The notes: a model not told the origin generated them from the sequence alone. Counted from the first letter of the stretch, positions 45,327 through 58,005 are shown. The stretch is 64,000 bases of DNA from Daucus carota subsp. sativus (GCF_001625215.2 NC_030385.2:40759598-40823597), one strand, 5' to 3'. Program-made: numbers and translations.

Positions 45327-47018
45327 GACATATAACCTCAAACTAATACAGCGTTGTCACCACTATCTTTTTTCCCTCTGGAATCATTTTTTTTAATCGA
45401 TATATCTTATCCCAGAATCATTGTGGCTCCGTGGCAAATTTCTTTTTTAAAATAATACATTTTATCCGGAACATACGAATGAGTGGGAAAATTGTTGAAT
45501 TTGATAATTATAGAATGAGATATATTTTTCGATTAATAATATTATAATTAAACTGTACAGTTTTTTCGTTAAATATATATTACGTACATTTGTCTTGATC
45601 AGACCCTTAAAACAAAGATTTATGTCCAAAATATAGTTCATGTACTCCTAAAACTAAATATTAAAAGTATTTATATATATTTTTTAGTATAAATAATTAA
45701 TTAGTTTTATGAATATTTTTGAAAATAAATTTTTTTTATTTCTAAAAATAATTTGAATGCCCCCAGCAGTGGCCCACAAGCAACGCGTGTGATAACTATC
45801 CTTGTGTGATAACTATCCTTTTGAGCAAATTAAGCACTCATCCGTCAAAAAAAAAAAAAAGCAAATTAAGCACTCAGCTTGCATTTACTATTAGTTTAGC
45901 TTTTTTTCTCTTTAGCATAATTATCAATTGACTATATCTATAAAAAGATGGTGGATATGTATTAACTGCTACTCATTAAATATCATTTAGGGACCATCTG
46001 AAGTCTGGAGTGGACCTTAGACATTACGTTCTTTTTTCTTTGTTTTTGATAAATACGTTTCTTTTCAAGCGGGTCTGAATTTTTGTATCTATAATTAAGG
46101 ATTAGTAAAAAACTGAATTTTTAAATAAAATTATAAATTTTTATTCACTAAAAAAGTTGAAAACCTACAATCAAGAATATCTTTTTATTAAATCTTAAAA
46201 AGAAAAACAACGGAGTGTTGGATATATTCATGTTAAAAAATAATTAGTAAAATTTGTAAACTAAATAATCTGGTGGAGTGGTGGTACATGAGAATAGAAG
46301 TTGTGGGCTACTTTAGTGTCTAGAATGGGCCGTGTGCTCCATCGGAAGATTCGGAACTTACGATTATAGCCCTATAGGCTGCTAACTAGAAAGCGAATTT
46401 CGTATCGAATTCAAATTCGTTTTTAAGCCTTTCTTTTTTAAAGGACGAATCGTGTTTTTTTCCCATTTTTGGGTCGGTGAAGAACTATTTGTTTCTAATA
46501 ATGAAATTAGTATGAAGTTTGATTTTACAGTACTTCTTCCTGGCAAACCGGGACGCTTATACCTGTCATGTTGATTGAAACAGCGATTTCGTACCAAATT
46601 GAAATACGTTTCTGAGTGAAAACCATATGATAAATGGTTTTGAATGGTTCAGAAAGTGGACTGGACCATAATTTAGTTCGAAGTTCGGTTTTTCCTTTGC
46701 TGCTTATGCAGCCTGATTCGGTTACTTTCACTTCCCAAAATTATTTAGCAAAATTATACAAACATATAAATACAAATCACGGGTCGCGCTGTAGAGAGAA
46801 CCAAGGCTTAAAATAGAACCATAGAACCAATTCTCAACCGTTGGATTCATTTGGATTTAATGGCTCAAGATTAACGTAGGGAATCTTTAAAAATAATATG
46901 ACAATCAGTATAAAATATGTACAATTAATTATAAGGATAGTGGTGTAATTTTACATATATTGTCATTTATTGAAAATCAATCAAAATCAATCATAAACAA
47001 CAGTTACAACTTAGCTGT
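45327..47018. other. Intergenic, no gene seen
   Basis: AT-rich. A 16-bp word GTGATAACTATCCTTG is duplicated at about 45789-45820 and an A-run lies at 45848-45860. No gene or bounded element. Confidence 0.45.
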
Positions 47019-47216
47019 ATGTATTACTTTCAGATTGTTTTTCATATTTTTCCATACACTACATTCCGTGTTCTTTCATTTGGTACTCAATGGAGGGCGT
47101 TCATGAAGAAACATGAATGTATACTCACGTCTCTTTATTTTAGGTTCTGCTGCTGCACACCAATTCTTATATATTTTGACAATCTACGTGTTTATCTTAC
47201 ATTATATCTGTTGAAA

Positions 47217-47669
47217 ATAACGGATCACAATCTGCTACTCAGCATTCCATGGGAGACTAATGAGCTCAATGAAGATATTTATGTGGATTCGTACAAGTAC
47301 ACATCACCTGACGGAGAAGAATATTGGATACCGAAATGTGATAAGAAGTCCAAGCCATATGTTAATCAGATGTTTCCAGATGTTGAAGCTGTATTTGAAT
47401 TTTATACTGAATATGGGCGACTATGCGGGCTTGTTGTACGTAAGAGCTCTGCAAAATACAAAGGTGGAGTCATGACACATAAATATGTAGAGTGTAGTAG
47501 CGCCGGAAGGTTTGAGGGGAAAACGATTAAACGTAGAAGGACTAATACTCGTAAGTGTGAATGTGAGGCTAAGATAATTCTCAAGAATTGTCCAACTGGT
47601 TACTATATAGGGACTTTTCTACATGACAACTATATTTTTATACATCAGGACTTTGAGGTTCTGCATTAG
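47217..47669 (+). pseudogene. FAR1-related (FRS) DNA-binding domain fragment
   Basis: An open frame contains a FAR1-type DNA-binding domain: FPDVEAVFEFYTEYGRLCGL, then VVRKSSAKYKGG, YVECSSAGRFEGK and TNTRKCECEAKI…FLHDN. FAR1/FHY3 proteins derive from Mutator-like transposases and act as nuclear transcription factors. Here the frame stops at 47669 right after the domain, where transposase-core and SWIM domains should follow, and neither is found downstream. The upstream part of the frame (47019-47216) is hydrophobic and not part of the family. I read it as a truncated FRS gene or FRS-like short protein (FHY3/FAR1 'FRF' type), not a full transposase. Confidence 0.7.
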
Positions 47670-47824
47670 ATTTTAACGGTTGATGGACCTTCAACTACAA
47701 TAACCTCTCGTACTATAATTCTTACAAAATGAACTCCGCTAATCTTGGCAGCTCTATTATTCTTACACATTTCCTCTTCACGTTTATAATCTCAGTGTAC
47801 TTTAATTTTACCTTTACTTGATTT

Positions 47825-48036
47825 CTTTTTTAAAGTGAATATACACAAAGGTTCTGCTATAGAACCCTTTTTTAAAGTGAATATACACAAAGGTTCTGCT
47901 ACAGAACCCTTTTTTAAAGTGAATATAGACAAAGGTTCTGCTACAGAACCCTTTTTTAAAGTGAATATACACAAAAGTTCTGCTACAGAACCCTTTTTTT
48001 AAGTGAATATACACAAAGGTTCTGCTACAGAACCCT
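47825..48036. repeat. Five-copy 42-bp tandem repeat
   Basis: The unit contains AAAGTGAATATACACAAAGG followed by TTCTGCTACAGAACCCTTTT, repeated five times with few changes. The core GGTTCTGCTACAGAACC is itself an interrupted palindrome. The unit length is a multiple of three, which alone explains the repetitive reverse-strand ORFs. Confidence 0.92.
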
Positions 48037-48329
48037 TATTAATACTTGAAGATTTAAAGGTTCCTAGACCAAGGTTTCTAAGAGGAACATGACTCCTTGT
48101 ACCACGATTAGGTAATGAGGAATAAAATAAAAATCTCCAAACATAATCATCCAACTATATCTATGATTCACAAGATCAAAGATACAAAAATTAATAAAAG
48201 TAGCTAATAGAAACTTGTAAGTTTCGCATCGGAAATTTAACTTTGGTGATGATATTTCATTCAAATGATCTGTAATGTACCACTTTTTTCCCAATGAACA
48301 CAAATAATCAATCCATCATAACTATGCTT

Positions 48330-49075
48330 AGTTATTTCGAACAACCAAATTGCAAACTTGGTGGATTTGACTTCTTATAGACAGAGGTTCAGCATATGAA
48401 CTTCAATGTTTGTACCATTTTTTTCCAATTCCACATATATACTCATCCCACCATAAGTATGCTCAGTCATTTCAAACAACCAAATTGTAATCTTGTTGGA
48501 TTTGACTTCCTATATACAGAGGTTCAGCATATGAACCTTTATGTGCCGCTTCAGAATTTTAGAATTGTACTAACACTTCAAATTGAACGCTCTCTACATT
48601 ACAACCTTCTTTTTCATATCAACACCAAAACTTGTTGGTGTTGACTTCCAATAGATAGAGGTTCGTACTATGAACTTTAGTGTTTGTGCCACTTTTTCCC
48701 CAATTCACACAAATACTCCTTCCACCATAACTATTCTCAGTCATTTCAAACAACCAAATTGTAATCTTGTTGGATTTGACTTCCCATATACAGAGGTTCT
48801 GCATATGAACCTTTATGTAGCGGTTCAGTTAAGGTGGAATTTTATGTGCCGCTTTATGTGCCACTTCAGTTATGGTGGAATTTTATATTTGTAATAACAA
48901 TTCAATTCGAACGCTCTCTACTGTACAACATTCTTTTTCATATCAACATCAATACTCATTCCACGATAATTGTTTTTAATCACCTCCGACAACACACTTG
49001 AAAACATGGTGGATACGACTTCCTCTAGACAGAGGTTCAGCATGTGAACCTCAATATCCCCACTCGTAACTTTAA
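48330..49075. repeat. Degenerate repeat field with GGTTC…GAACC palindromes
   Basis: Several copies of blocks such as TCGAACAACCAAATTG…TTGGATTTGACTTCC and ACAGAGGTTCAGCATATGAAC, at about 48340-48400, 48470-48540, 48640-48680, 48740-48810 and 49010-49045, in varying combinations. The palindromic core AGGTTCAGCATATGAACCT recalls the core of the 42-bp tandem repeat next door. No protein frame is credible. Confidence 0.75.
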
Positions 49076-50453
49076 TTAGCTTTGTGATAAGACTTTCAAT
49101 CGAACACCAACAAGTTTTGGTAAAAAATCTAATCTTAATCTTATCCATTGTGTTGTTATCGCACAATCTTCATTTGCACTGTTCTTCGTGCACTGCAAGT
49201 ATAATCAATGGTTTCGTTAGTTCATCGACGAGTGTATGTATATAAATGTATAAAATTGTTCTCACCTTCTACAGAGAAGCTTGATTTAAAGATGCTGAAG
49301 ATTTGATGATTCGAGAATGATTCGATGCTGCTGATGTAGTAGCGCCGGTGAATTTTGGAAAGTTGTCAATCAAATCAAAATTGAGCGCTGATTTTTATCT
49401 TAAATATTTTGGGTCTATAGTGCCCTTGACTATGTAACAAATATATTATATGATCTGGCGACGGTTTATTGAATTGTATATATGGTCCAGTTCGACTTTA
49501 AGTAGGAGATGTGTAGTTTCTCGTTTACTTCTGTGTTTCTATTTAGTGGCTATGCCGCTATAATATCCAAAATGCCATTACCGATACAAATGACCCTCCC
49601 AGTTTGCTACTGCTATTTGTCTTCTGCAAAACCCCGCATTGTAAAATTAAGTTTATTAATAAGAAACGCGTGGTCAATTTATGTCAATGTCTAGAAACGC
49701 CAAATTTACAGCAACGTGTGAGTTTGAAAAAGACAGGACAAGAAGAATTAGCATAACTGCAAAAGTGGGGTTTGCATCTCGGTTGAGAGACTGTGCCAAA
49801 AAGGTCGTCAATGTCACTAAAGAAGGGGAAGGAGGAGGACATAGGACATGGTAGTCCTCTGAATATATGCTCATTTTATTCTATGTTCTTCCATTGTCGT
49901 GTGATGAAAAAATTGTATCTGGCCGTCTATTGTCATGTGATTTAAAAACTGTACTGATATGTAGCCGCAATATAACTTAAAATTGGACGGCGGCAATAAG
50001 GGCCATCTAACTGAGTTTTGACATCAAGAGGCTTCACGCTAAAAACCTGACATATTGGTCCATTTCTCACTTATAGAGGTCGGAGTGTAGACCCCTCTAA
50101 AGGCAGTAAGGCACAACTCACCACTATTACAGACTTATTTAGAAAGGATGTAGATGCGTAAGTGCACATAAATGGCAAGAAAATATGCTAATATCTAGAT
50201 GCAACAAAAGTATATCAGCTAATATGCTAACATCTAAATGCAACAAAATGCTAAAATGGACAAAGAATGCCTGCAGTGTTACTGCTGGTATAGCATGATC
50301 ATCTCCGTTCACATTACAATCAAGAGGTCTAATTGAACATGAGATAATCGAAAAAGACGTCGTGCTGTGATCAACAAGGATGTGCCGAAACATGGGGCTT
50401 CTAAATGATAAGATATATAAATCAAAAATGCAGACAAACCCACATGATATCCT
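49076..50453. other. Intergenic, no gene seen
   Basis: Contains the presumed 3' UTR of the phosphatase-like gene at its right edge. A short duplicated word (AATATGCTAA…ATCTA.ATGCAACAAAA) occurs at 50184-50250. Confidence 0.45.
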
Positions 50454-53444
50454 TCATTTCTTACTAGGAAAAGATATTCGGTTCTTTGACCATTCGTCCA
50501 AGGCATTCCGGTGCAGAGAATTCATACGTATATAAGGCCGTCTTTCACGGATCATCTTCTCAGCGTTTTTCCAGTCTTCAGCCAATCCCAGTGCTACCAA
50601 TAGAGCACACATCACTGCGACACTTCTACCATGGCCTGCAAGAAGCATCATAGAAAAAGAAAAACATATTATTATTCATCTCAGATTATTATTCATCTTT
50701 GAAGGGAATTCATATATACAATAAGTCACTAGATATGCAATCTCTTTACAAAAACAAATCTCCACAGACAACTCACAATCTGGATATATTTAGACGTGGG
50801 CAAAAAATTATCCATCTGAATGTAACATGCTCTTTGGGTCTTCTAAGTGTTCTTCGAAACAAAACTATATTTCAGAATGCAACTAAACCTCTTCTCTTTC
50901 CTCTTTTCTTCATTTTTGCAAAGCAAGTCTGTGTAACTATTATGTTAATGAAGAAATGCAAGTCAAGAAATATGAAGCCCTAAACAAGTGTTTGGATGAT
51001 ATAATCTAGAAGGAAAGGGATCTGCACGTAATCGACCACAAAAATCATCAGAAAATGGCAGTGAATACATTTAGTACTCCAGAACAGAGTGAATTCAAGG
51101 AAGATGTCAAAAGACTAAATCTCAGGATAAGCATTGTGGTGGATGTTCAATCTCACTACTAAGATTTTGATATTTTATTTGACAAGATAAAGTATAATTT
51201 TCCTCGATAGATGATATGCCTAAACAAAGAGAACACCGATACAGCTATGCTGATAACCTGTATGTACAAAATATCAAGAGAAACGTCCGCTAGGATATCA
51301 ACATGGAGATTGTTAAATGAATTTAATCCAAAATAGGCAGGCCTTCAGAATCAAAGAATGGGAAGGAGTTCCAGGGTCTTGGCATCAGATATATGTTGTC
51401 ATCTACGGACCAAAACAAGTAGTCTCAAATTAAGTGATACACATCAATTAGGTTCTAGAAAGAAGAAACTTCTAATACTCAGTTTCATTAGCAGGAATGA
51501 GATGAGGTGGAAATGGTATATAATACAATGCAGCTATCTTACAAGCATTCGTACATAACTCTTATTTCCTGCAATTTGAGGTTAAGTCCCAAAAGGGATA
51601 TTTTCTACAATGTGAAATCTTGCACTCTCATTCCATCACTCTGTAACTTCTTCCATCCTTCTCTTCCATTCACACTTCCTTGACATTATTCATTTTATTC
51701 TCTCCAGCATTCATTCCTTCCAACCAAAAGTAGCATAATGGACTATAAAAAGAAAACATAATGGTAGAATGCATTAAAAATATGTTTTGTGATGGATAGT
51801 GATAACTGATAAGGAACACTAGTTTGTGAGGGACAGTGAAGATATCATAAGTTCGTTCTCGGCTGGAATCCTTCGAAAATTCAATTTCTACAAGATACAT
51901 TAACAACTGATTACATCTAAACAACGGATGTCAAACATCATAACAGATCAAACTTGCCCCTCAGAGATTCAGCCTTCTGCACTTCCAATACTTATTAGGC
52001 TATAGTGTCTATCATGCTCAATGGTATATACTATATTACTTTTTATAGCATTTTTTGGGGGCAAACCTATATCAACTAGGCTAATTAGGCAACAAAGCAA
52101 CCTAAAGAATGTACGAAATGTAATTTTTGTTTGTCTTCTCTACTTTCCCTCGCTATAATAATTTTCCCCTGGGAAATTATATTTACTGTTACTTCATTAT
52201 ATATGGAATTTAATGCCATATACAATTTAATATTCTATAATGCACCACTATAGGTTATACAAGATTATATGTGCAATATCAATGTCACTTGTTTCGACTA
52301 TACACTCCTTGACTGTTTGAAGAGTTTCCTTTGTCAAGATGTACTCTTGAGAATGATTTAGTTCTCTCATTAACATTTTGATTCATAGGCACAAAAAGCT
52401 AAGTACCTATTCTATACCTAATTCTCCATGAGTCTATGACCAAGTATCAAAACAGAGAGAGGGCACGAATAGTTATATAAAAGATATATAAATTAAAAAA
52501 CAAAGTAGACAAGGTTTCATTCATCTATAAGAACAAAACCCAGGTAAACATCTTTTATAAGCTCAAAAATAGTAACCATGTCTTGGTATAGCAATGTACG
52601 CTACTCGATTGTAATCTAGCAAGAGTGTAGCACAGTAGCACTTATTCGCTCTAAAGAAAGTCCCGAATTTAGGCAACTAGGAGGGAATCATAAGAACTAA
52701 AAGCAGTAGTCAGAGACTCTACAACATAGATAAGAATATTGAATCTATAAATAAGACGTGCAAGAAATAACGGATTATACGAGCATCATAAAAACATATC
52801 CACATATATTTACACAAAAATAAAAGGTGGAGTAGTGACTTTGAACACACAATATCACATAAAACCGCAAAATGAATCAAATGTTAGAATACCATACCAT
52901 AAGCACAATGAACAAAAATCGGTATATTCTGACTCCTCTTCCTGCACGCCCACCTCACCGCTGATTCAATCTCAGCCGGCTGAGGCGCCCTAGTATCCCA
53001 AACCGGCACACACAAATATGCAAGACCACTAACTTCCTTCTTCCTAGGCAACTCACAAGTACAATCAATAATAGCCGGATTCCCCGGTGGCAGCTTCTCC
53101 AAAGAAGAAGGCCACCCACCAACAAACAACCCATCACAAACCTCACTATAAGGAGGCTCCCCACTAGTCAGTCTCCTCAACGCCGAAAAAAACCGGACAA
53201 AATACAAGTAAGGACTAAACATAATTTGAGACCAAATGGGGAAAGTCCCATCTGAAGACTTGCCCAAAAGCAATGGGAGATTAATTGAGGGATGAGAAGC
53301 TATGGAAACTAGGAAAGATACAAGAGATGCGTATAAAATAGGTATAGAAAGTAGAGCAAAACCTAGGGTTCTAACATAAGCAAATAATATGAAAAGGGTT
53401 GTTGCTTTAAGAGCTATTAACATGGATAAGCCAAAACCCAGCAT
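50454..53444 (-). CDS. Membrane-anchored dual-specificity-phosphatase-like protein
   Basis: Two exons, 53444-52898 and 50635-50454, with a 2262-bp intron; 242 aa. The N-terminal about 65 residues are strongly hydrophobic (two or three membrane helices, MLGFGLSMLIALKATTLFIL onward). The catalytic domain follows (VCDGLFVGGWPSS…AIIDCTCELPR…VPVWDTRAP). The signature VHCAYGHGRSVAV gives Cys180-x5-Arg186, the CX5R phosphate-binding loop, and the intron falls inside this loop at the Gly codon. Asp in VWDTRAP is the likely general acid. The substrate could be phosphoprotein or a phospholipid; the family is annotated only as dual-specificity-phosphatase-like. The large intron has no recognisable gene. 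Confidence 0.85.
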
Positions 53445-54357
53445 GATTTAATCAATAAAAATGGATTCAAAATGGAGATTGAGCACAATTTCAAGAATTG
53501 AATTTAGGGGTTTTCAAGAAACTGGATCAGATTTAATTAGGAGAATGTGTTTATGTGTAGTGTGTGTCTGTGTGATTATGTGTACTGTGCAAAGCAAGAT
53601 TTTACATGTAGATGATAAGATGAACGAACAATGTGAATCCGAGCAAGTTCAGCCTTGAGAGCAATTCTTCCCCCGATTAGCTAAAAAAATAATGATAAAT
53701 TAATCCGTTTTTGATGGAAAAGGTAAGAACTAATTATTTTTTCGTTAGTTAACAGTTAACACTTACAGTAACACTTTTGTGTTAAAATATTAAGTCTAGG
53801 AAAATAATTTTTTTAACTGGAATCTGCATTTCCTTATTTATTGATCACAAAGAAAAACTGGGATATCTAATATTAGTTATTGATAATTCAGGAGTTTCAA
53901 TTTGCTTTTTCCATTTTTTATTAAGAAATTCGGTTGGTTTTCAGAGAAAGAACTGAACCGAATTAACTTATTTCGGTTTGATAATTTCGGTTCGATCCGG
54001 TCCAGAAAAAAAATATCAATCTCGGTGTTTGAATCTTTTGGTTCGGTGCGGTTGACCGAACCGACCGAATGCTAAGCCCTAATACATGATCTACATTTAT
54101 TATATTTTTTCCGAACAGTGTTAAACGGGATATATATTTGTTGATACATTAATATTAACTAAATTCAGTTATATTTAAATATCAACAATGACATTTTATT
54201 TCATTTTAAAAAGAGCATGACATATACCCGTATATTTTATTTGATTATTGAAAATGAGATATCAAACATTTTCTTGAATTCTTAATTTTCTATTATTTTC
54301 CCGTATTTTGCAAATTATTTCCAAATTCACAACCGATACGAAATTCAGATCCATCTA
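53445..54357. other. Intergenic, no gene seen
   Basis: 5' flank of the phosphatase-like gene. Words such as TTCGGTTCGATCCGGTCC and CGGTTGACCGAACCGACCG near 53990-54070 may be TE-derived. Confidence 0.4.
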
Positions 54358-54536
54358 GGGCTGTCAGTGGATCGGAAATCCGGTCCGACCCGGTCCGATC
54401 CAGGGGCTAACGGAGCGGATATGGATCATCTAAAATAAAATCTGATCCGGAAAAAATCCGATCCGAAAAATATCCGATCCGATATGTATAGGATATGGAT
54501 TTAATATGATCTGATCCGAAAAAAAATCCGATCCGA

Positions 54537-54605
<69 letters not shown>

Positions 54606-55085
54606 TCTATTAATATATTATATACATAAATAAATAAAATTAGAGAACATTTGAACTTGGATAGTTGATATTATTAAGCATGAGTTTTGAGTTGCATTAG
54701 TACAGCTTATAAATTTAAAGTTTCACCTATTTTATTTTATTAGAGATTTGTAATATTTATAAATTAACGTTGTGTTTCTAAATTCTAAACTTCCAGAATT
54801 TATTAAAGATTTTCAATATTTAAACAAATATATTTTTGTATTTTAAACCACTACATTTTGATTTTATAAATTATTATTATGAGTGGTTTTAACAAATTTT
54901 TATAGGTGAAGACTTTTTTGTTTGAATATAAACGGAGCGGAGCTCCGATCCGAAAATCCGTGATCCTACGGATTAGGATATGGATCGTGTTCTAAAAAAT
55001 GCTGTTGAAATCCGATCTGATAAAATTATATGGATCAGGATATGGATCATGCCTGATCCAATCCAGATCCGATCCATTGACACCC
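54358..55085. mobile_element. TIR element with internal (TA)n, about 730 bp
   Basis: The left end GGGCTGTCAGTGGATCGG pairs with the inverse complement of the right end (GGGTGTCAATGGATCGGATC). The interior near both ends is rich in GATCCGATCC words. The centre holds a long TA run. No coding content. The target duplication is not resolved; the superfamily is perhaps hAT-like, low certainty. Confidence 0.65.
54539..54604. repeat. (TA)n microsatellite
   Basis: About 33 TA units in the middle of the TIR element. Confidence 0.95.
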
Positions 55086-55329
55086 ATATATCCATCCCAA
55101 TTGGCAATGGAGTCAATTGATCACCGGTCTGGCGGTCTCTCTTGCCAACTGAACCGGCTGCGAAACAAAAATTTCCGTTAAAAGCAGCGAATCACCAGTT
55201 CACCACTACCCCATCCATTATCCCGCCAAAAAATAAAACAAACTCTCCCCCGCTAAAATACGCCACTCTCCCTTACCCTGCGCACAGCCTCACTTCATCT
55301 TCTCCACTCCTCTCTCTCACTCTCTTACA

Positions 55330-56496
55330 ATGTTTCTCTCTCTAGAAACACACAAGAAACAGATGCTGACCGTCGCATCTCTCTCTCTCCTCCTCCTTCT
55401 CTTCACTTCCTCCACCGCCTGCACCACCATAGGCGTCTCCTACACCTCCGCCGGCGCCGCTGCCTCCTCTCCGGAACACATCGCCGCAGTCCTCCGGTCC
55501 CACCGCATCTCCGCCGTGCGTCTCCAAGCTCCAGAACCTTCTGTCATCCGCGCTTTCACGTACTCCAACATCTCACTACTTCTCGAGGTTCCGAATCATC
55601 TCGTCTCATCCTTTGCTTCCAATGTCTCCGCCGCGAATCTCTGGCTCTACACGCACGTCGTTCCGTTCTATCCGCGCGTCAAAATCTCCGCGATCTCCGT
55701 TGGTTCTAATACGGTGAGTACTTCTCAGGCTGATCTCTCGGATGTACTGATCCCGGCGATGCAGAACTTGAAGCGATCGCTTAACTCGCTCGGAATATCA
55801 GATATTTCTGTTTCGACGACGTTTTCATTTATTGATATTATGAACAATGCGTTTCCGCCTTCTTCTGCTGAATTTCAAGAGCCGATTAATCGGATGTTAA
55901 TCAGGCCGTTACTCCAGTTCCTCGAAGAAAACAACTCGTCTTTCTTCGTAAATCTCTATCCGTACAAAGTTTATAGACTCAATTCCGAAATTCCAGTTGG
56001 ATTTGCTCTGTTTCGAGATCATCCGTACAATTTTCGAGATGATATTACTACTGGAGTTCGTTATCGTAATTTGTTTGATATGATGGTTGATGCTGTAATT
56101 GCAGCGATGACGGTGTCAGGTCACGAGAATATTCCGTTAGTTGTGACTGAAACAGGCTGGCCGAGTTATAACAGTGGTAATGAGCCTGAGGCCAGTCATC
56201 ATTACTCGGAGATGTATTTTCAGGGACTGATTACTCATTTGAAGTCTGGACTTGGTACTCCATTGCGAAAGGAAGGAGTTGCGGAAGCTTATTTGTACGA
56301 ATTGTTTGACAACGATGATAATAATGATACTATGCAAGTGACTGCGAGTGGGAGTGGGATGCAAAATTGGGGAATCATGTACCCTAACTTGACTATGAAG
56401 TACAACATCCCGTTTTCTTCGGATTCTAAGAGGTTTCATGGACAGGGAATTGCAGGAATGGCTGCTCTTCTCTTGGTGATTTCTGCTCTCTTGTAA
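55330..56496 (+). CDS. GH17 glucan endo-1,3-beta-glucosidase-like, GPI-anchored
   Basis: Single exon, 388 aa. An in-frame Met at residue 12 (MLTVASLSLLLLLFTSS) gives a cleaner signal peptide and may be the true start. The GH17 fold is recognisable from TIGVSYTSAGAAASSPEHIA through VRLQAPEPSVIRAF, FVNLYPY and LVVTETGWPS. The nucleophile is Glu274 in TETGWPS. The proton donor normally sits in VGNE, but here the segment reads ISVGSNTVS (122-130), so the usual Glu is absent. The C-terminus IAGMAALLLVISALL after a Ser/Gly-rich stretch is a probable GPI signal, placing it at the cell surface or plasmodesmata. It may bind callose-type glucan with reduced or no hydrolysis. The family is certain; the activity is doubtful. 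Confidence 0.92.
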   Translation: MFLSLETHKKQMLTVASLSLLLLLFTSSTACTTIGVSYTSAGAAASSPEHIAAVLRSHRISAVRLQAPEPSVIRAFTYSNISLLLEVPNHLVSSFASNVSAANLWLYTHVVPFYPRVKISAISVGSNTVSTSQADLSDVLIPAMQNLKRSLNSLGISDISVSTTFSFIDIMNNAFPPSSAEFQEPINRMLIRPLLQFLEENNSSFFVNLYPYKVYRLNSEIPVGFALFRDHPYNFRDDITTGVRYRNLFDMMVDAVIAAMTVSGHENIPLVVTETGWPSYNSGNEPEASHHYSEMYFQGLITHLKSGLGTPLRKEGVAEAYLYELFDNDDNNDTMQVTASGSGMQNWGIMYPNLTMKYNIPFSSDSKRFHGQGIAGMAALLLVISALL

Positions 56497-56875
56497 AATT
56501 GCCAATATCTTGTTGTTGTTGGTGTGTTTGGTGTCTATAGACTGATTACTTGGCTAGATTCTGATAAGTCTTGAATGTGAATATCTTGAACTGTGAAATC
56601 GTAGAAACATAAAGGGATGGCTTGAAAATGTGCATTACTTGATGTGGATAGGTACAGTAATTGAAGCAATGGAAAGAAACTGTCAAGTTGTTCTTCAAGT
56701 TTGATGTAGATCATACATGTTTGATGTTAAGAAATTTCGAGTTTTAGGTCATATTTGCTGGTTTTTGGTTTGTGTGATATCATATCATATGCTGAGTGAA
56801 AGAGTCATTATTGCATTCAGATTGTATAAAATCTTTCTTTCCTGCAAATTGTATATGTGCAAGAATGTAGTTGAG

Positions 56876-56995
56876 TAGCTAGTCTCTTGATAAGGCAGTA
56901 GTACTCTGTTGATATCCTGAATCAGTTTCCGTAATTGAATAGCTAGTCTCTTGGGAAGTTGGTAGTACTCTGTTAATAGCTTCAATCAGTTTTGT
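56876..56995. repeat. Two-copy tandem repeat (about 62 bp)
   Basis: TAGCTAGTCTCTTG…GGTAGTACTCTGTTRATA…AATCAGTTT is present twice in direct order, downstream of the GH17 gene, possibly in its 3' UTR or flank. Confidence 0.8.
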
Positions 56996-57996
56996 TCGTT
57001 CTAATATCTGTTTAATTGTTTTTTAGCTAATCAAGTAGAGGCGTCTTTTTTATGAAGTCAAGTTTTAGACTTTGGTTTGTTTGAGATTCTGGGAAGCTTC
57101 TGGCTGTTACATTCTTATATGTCAGGGCTTATGTGCTACAAGTAAGCTGGCTAGCTCTAAGTTTACTTGTAAGCTAACAGTTTGTGCCTCAGAGTGAGAC
57201 TTGTCCATCAGTTACGCCTTTCCTTCAAATTGTTGTCCCTTTTGAGTTATGTAAATTCAAGTGATTGCTCAAGTTCCGAACCCCAAGCTTGTATGTTTGC
57301 TGGCATGATAATCTTTCCATCCAGCTGCATAAAATGTTTGGTTCACAGTTTGGCCGAAAGCAAGAGATAGCTTTAAGTAACAACACAGACCTTGATGGTA
57401 TTATTTTGTTTAAGGCCTCCTCTTTACAAGTTTTTAGTCCTTGCATCTTTAGATGCCAGCTTTTTGCATACTCTAGAATGGTAGAATCTCCAGATTATTC
57501 CTTGCTTAAATTTAAATGTATAGACTATAGTGCATTAAAAATGAAATAGTGAGGTCTTAAACCTATTTTGCTTGGCCTGAGAATTTACCATCCTTGCGGA
57601 GAAGAGATGCTGGTATATTGTTTTTCCCTATTACTGCTCGCGTTTTGTACCTGCTAACTCTTTTTCCCATTGAAGACAATTAGCAATGCATAGACAATCA
57701 GGAATTTAGGACTTAGTCTGTTGAGCCATCCCCTCATCTCGCAATCCTTGCTTAACTGAAGGTAGGTTTAGATAGAAATTAGAATCATAGAGAATTAGAG
57801 ATGCTCAGATGCATGTAATGGTTATAGTCGACACATATATGCAGGAGTCACCCTGCGAGCCTAAGTTCAACTTGAGCTTTCTGCTGGAAGCATCGTGTAA
57901 CTCTGCACGGAACAAGGGATTACTCTGCATGTAAAATAGTCTAATACGCTCTATTGAAGGATTATTTGAACTCTGAGTTGATTTAATTATTTCATT
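56996..57996. other. Intergenic, no gene seen
   Basis: Only short chance frames. The segment 57955-57995 (GAAGGATTATTTGAACTCTG…) recurs at 58616-58655, on the other side of the Mutator-like MITE, so a small duplication predates that insertion. Confidence 0.45.
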
Positions 57997-58005
57997 ATTT
58001 TTAAT

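Noticed and set aside
47792-48014. Reverse-strand ORFs with 14-residue repeats
   Set aside because: Produced entirely by the 42-bp DNA tandem repeat, whose length is a multiple of three; no other coding sign.
47825-48036. CRISPR-like appearance of the five regular repeats
   Set aside because: The whole unit repeats with no unique spacers, and the context is a plant genome; it is a minisatellite.
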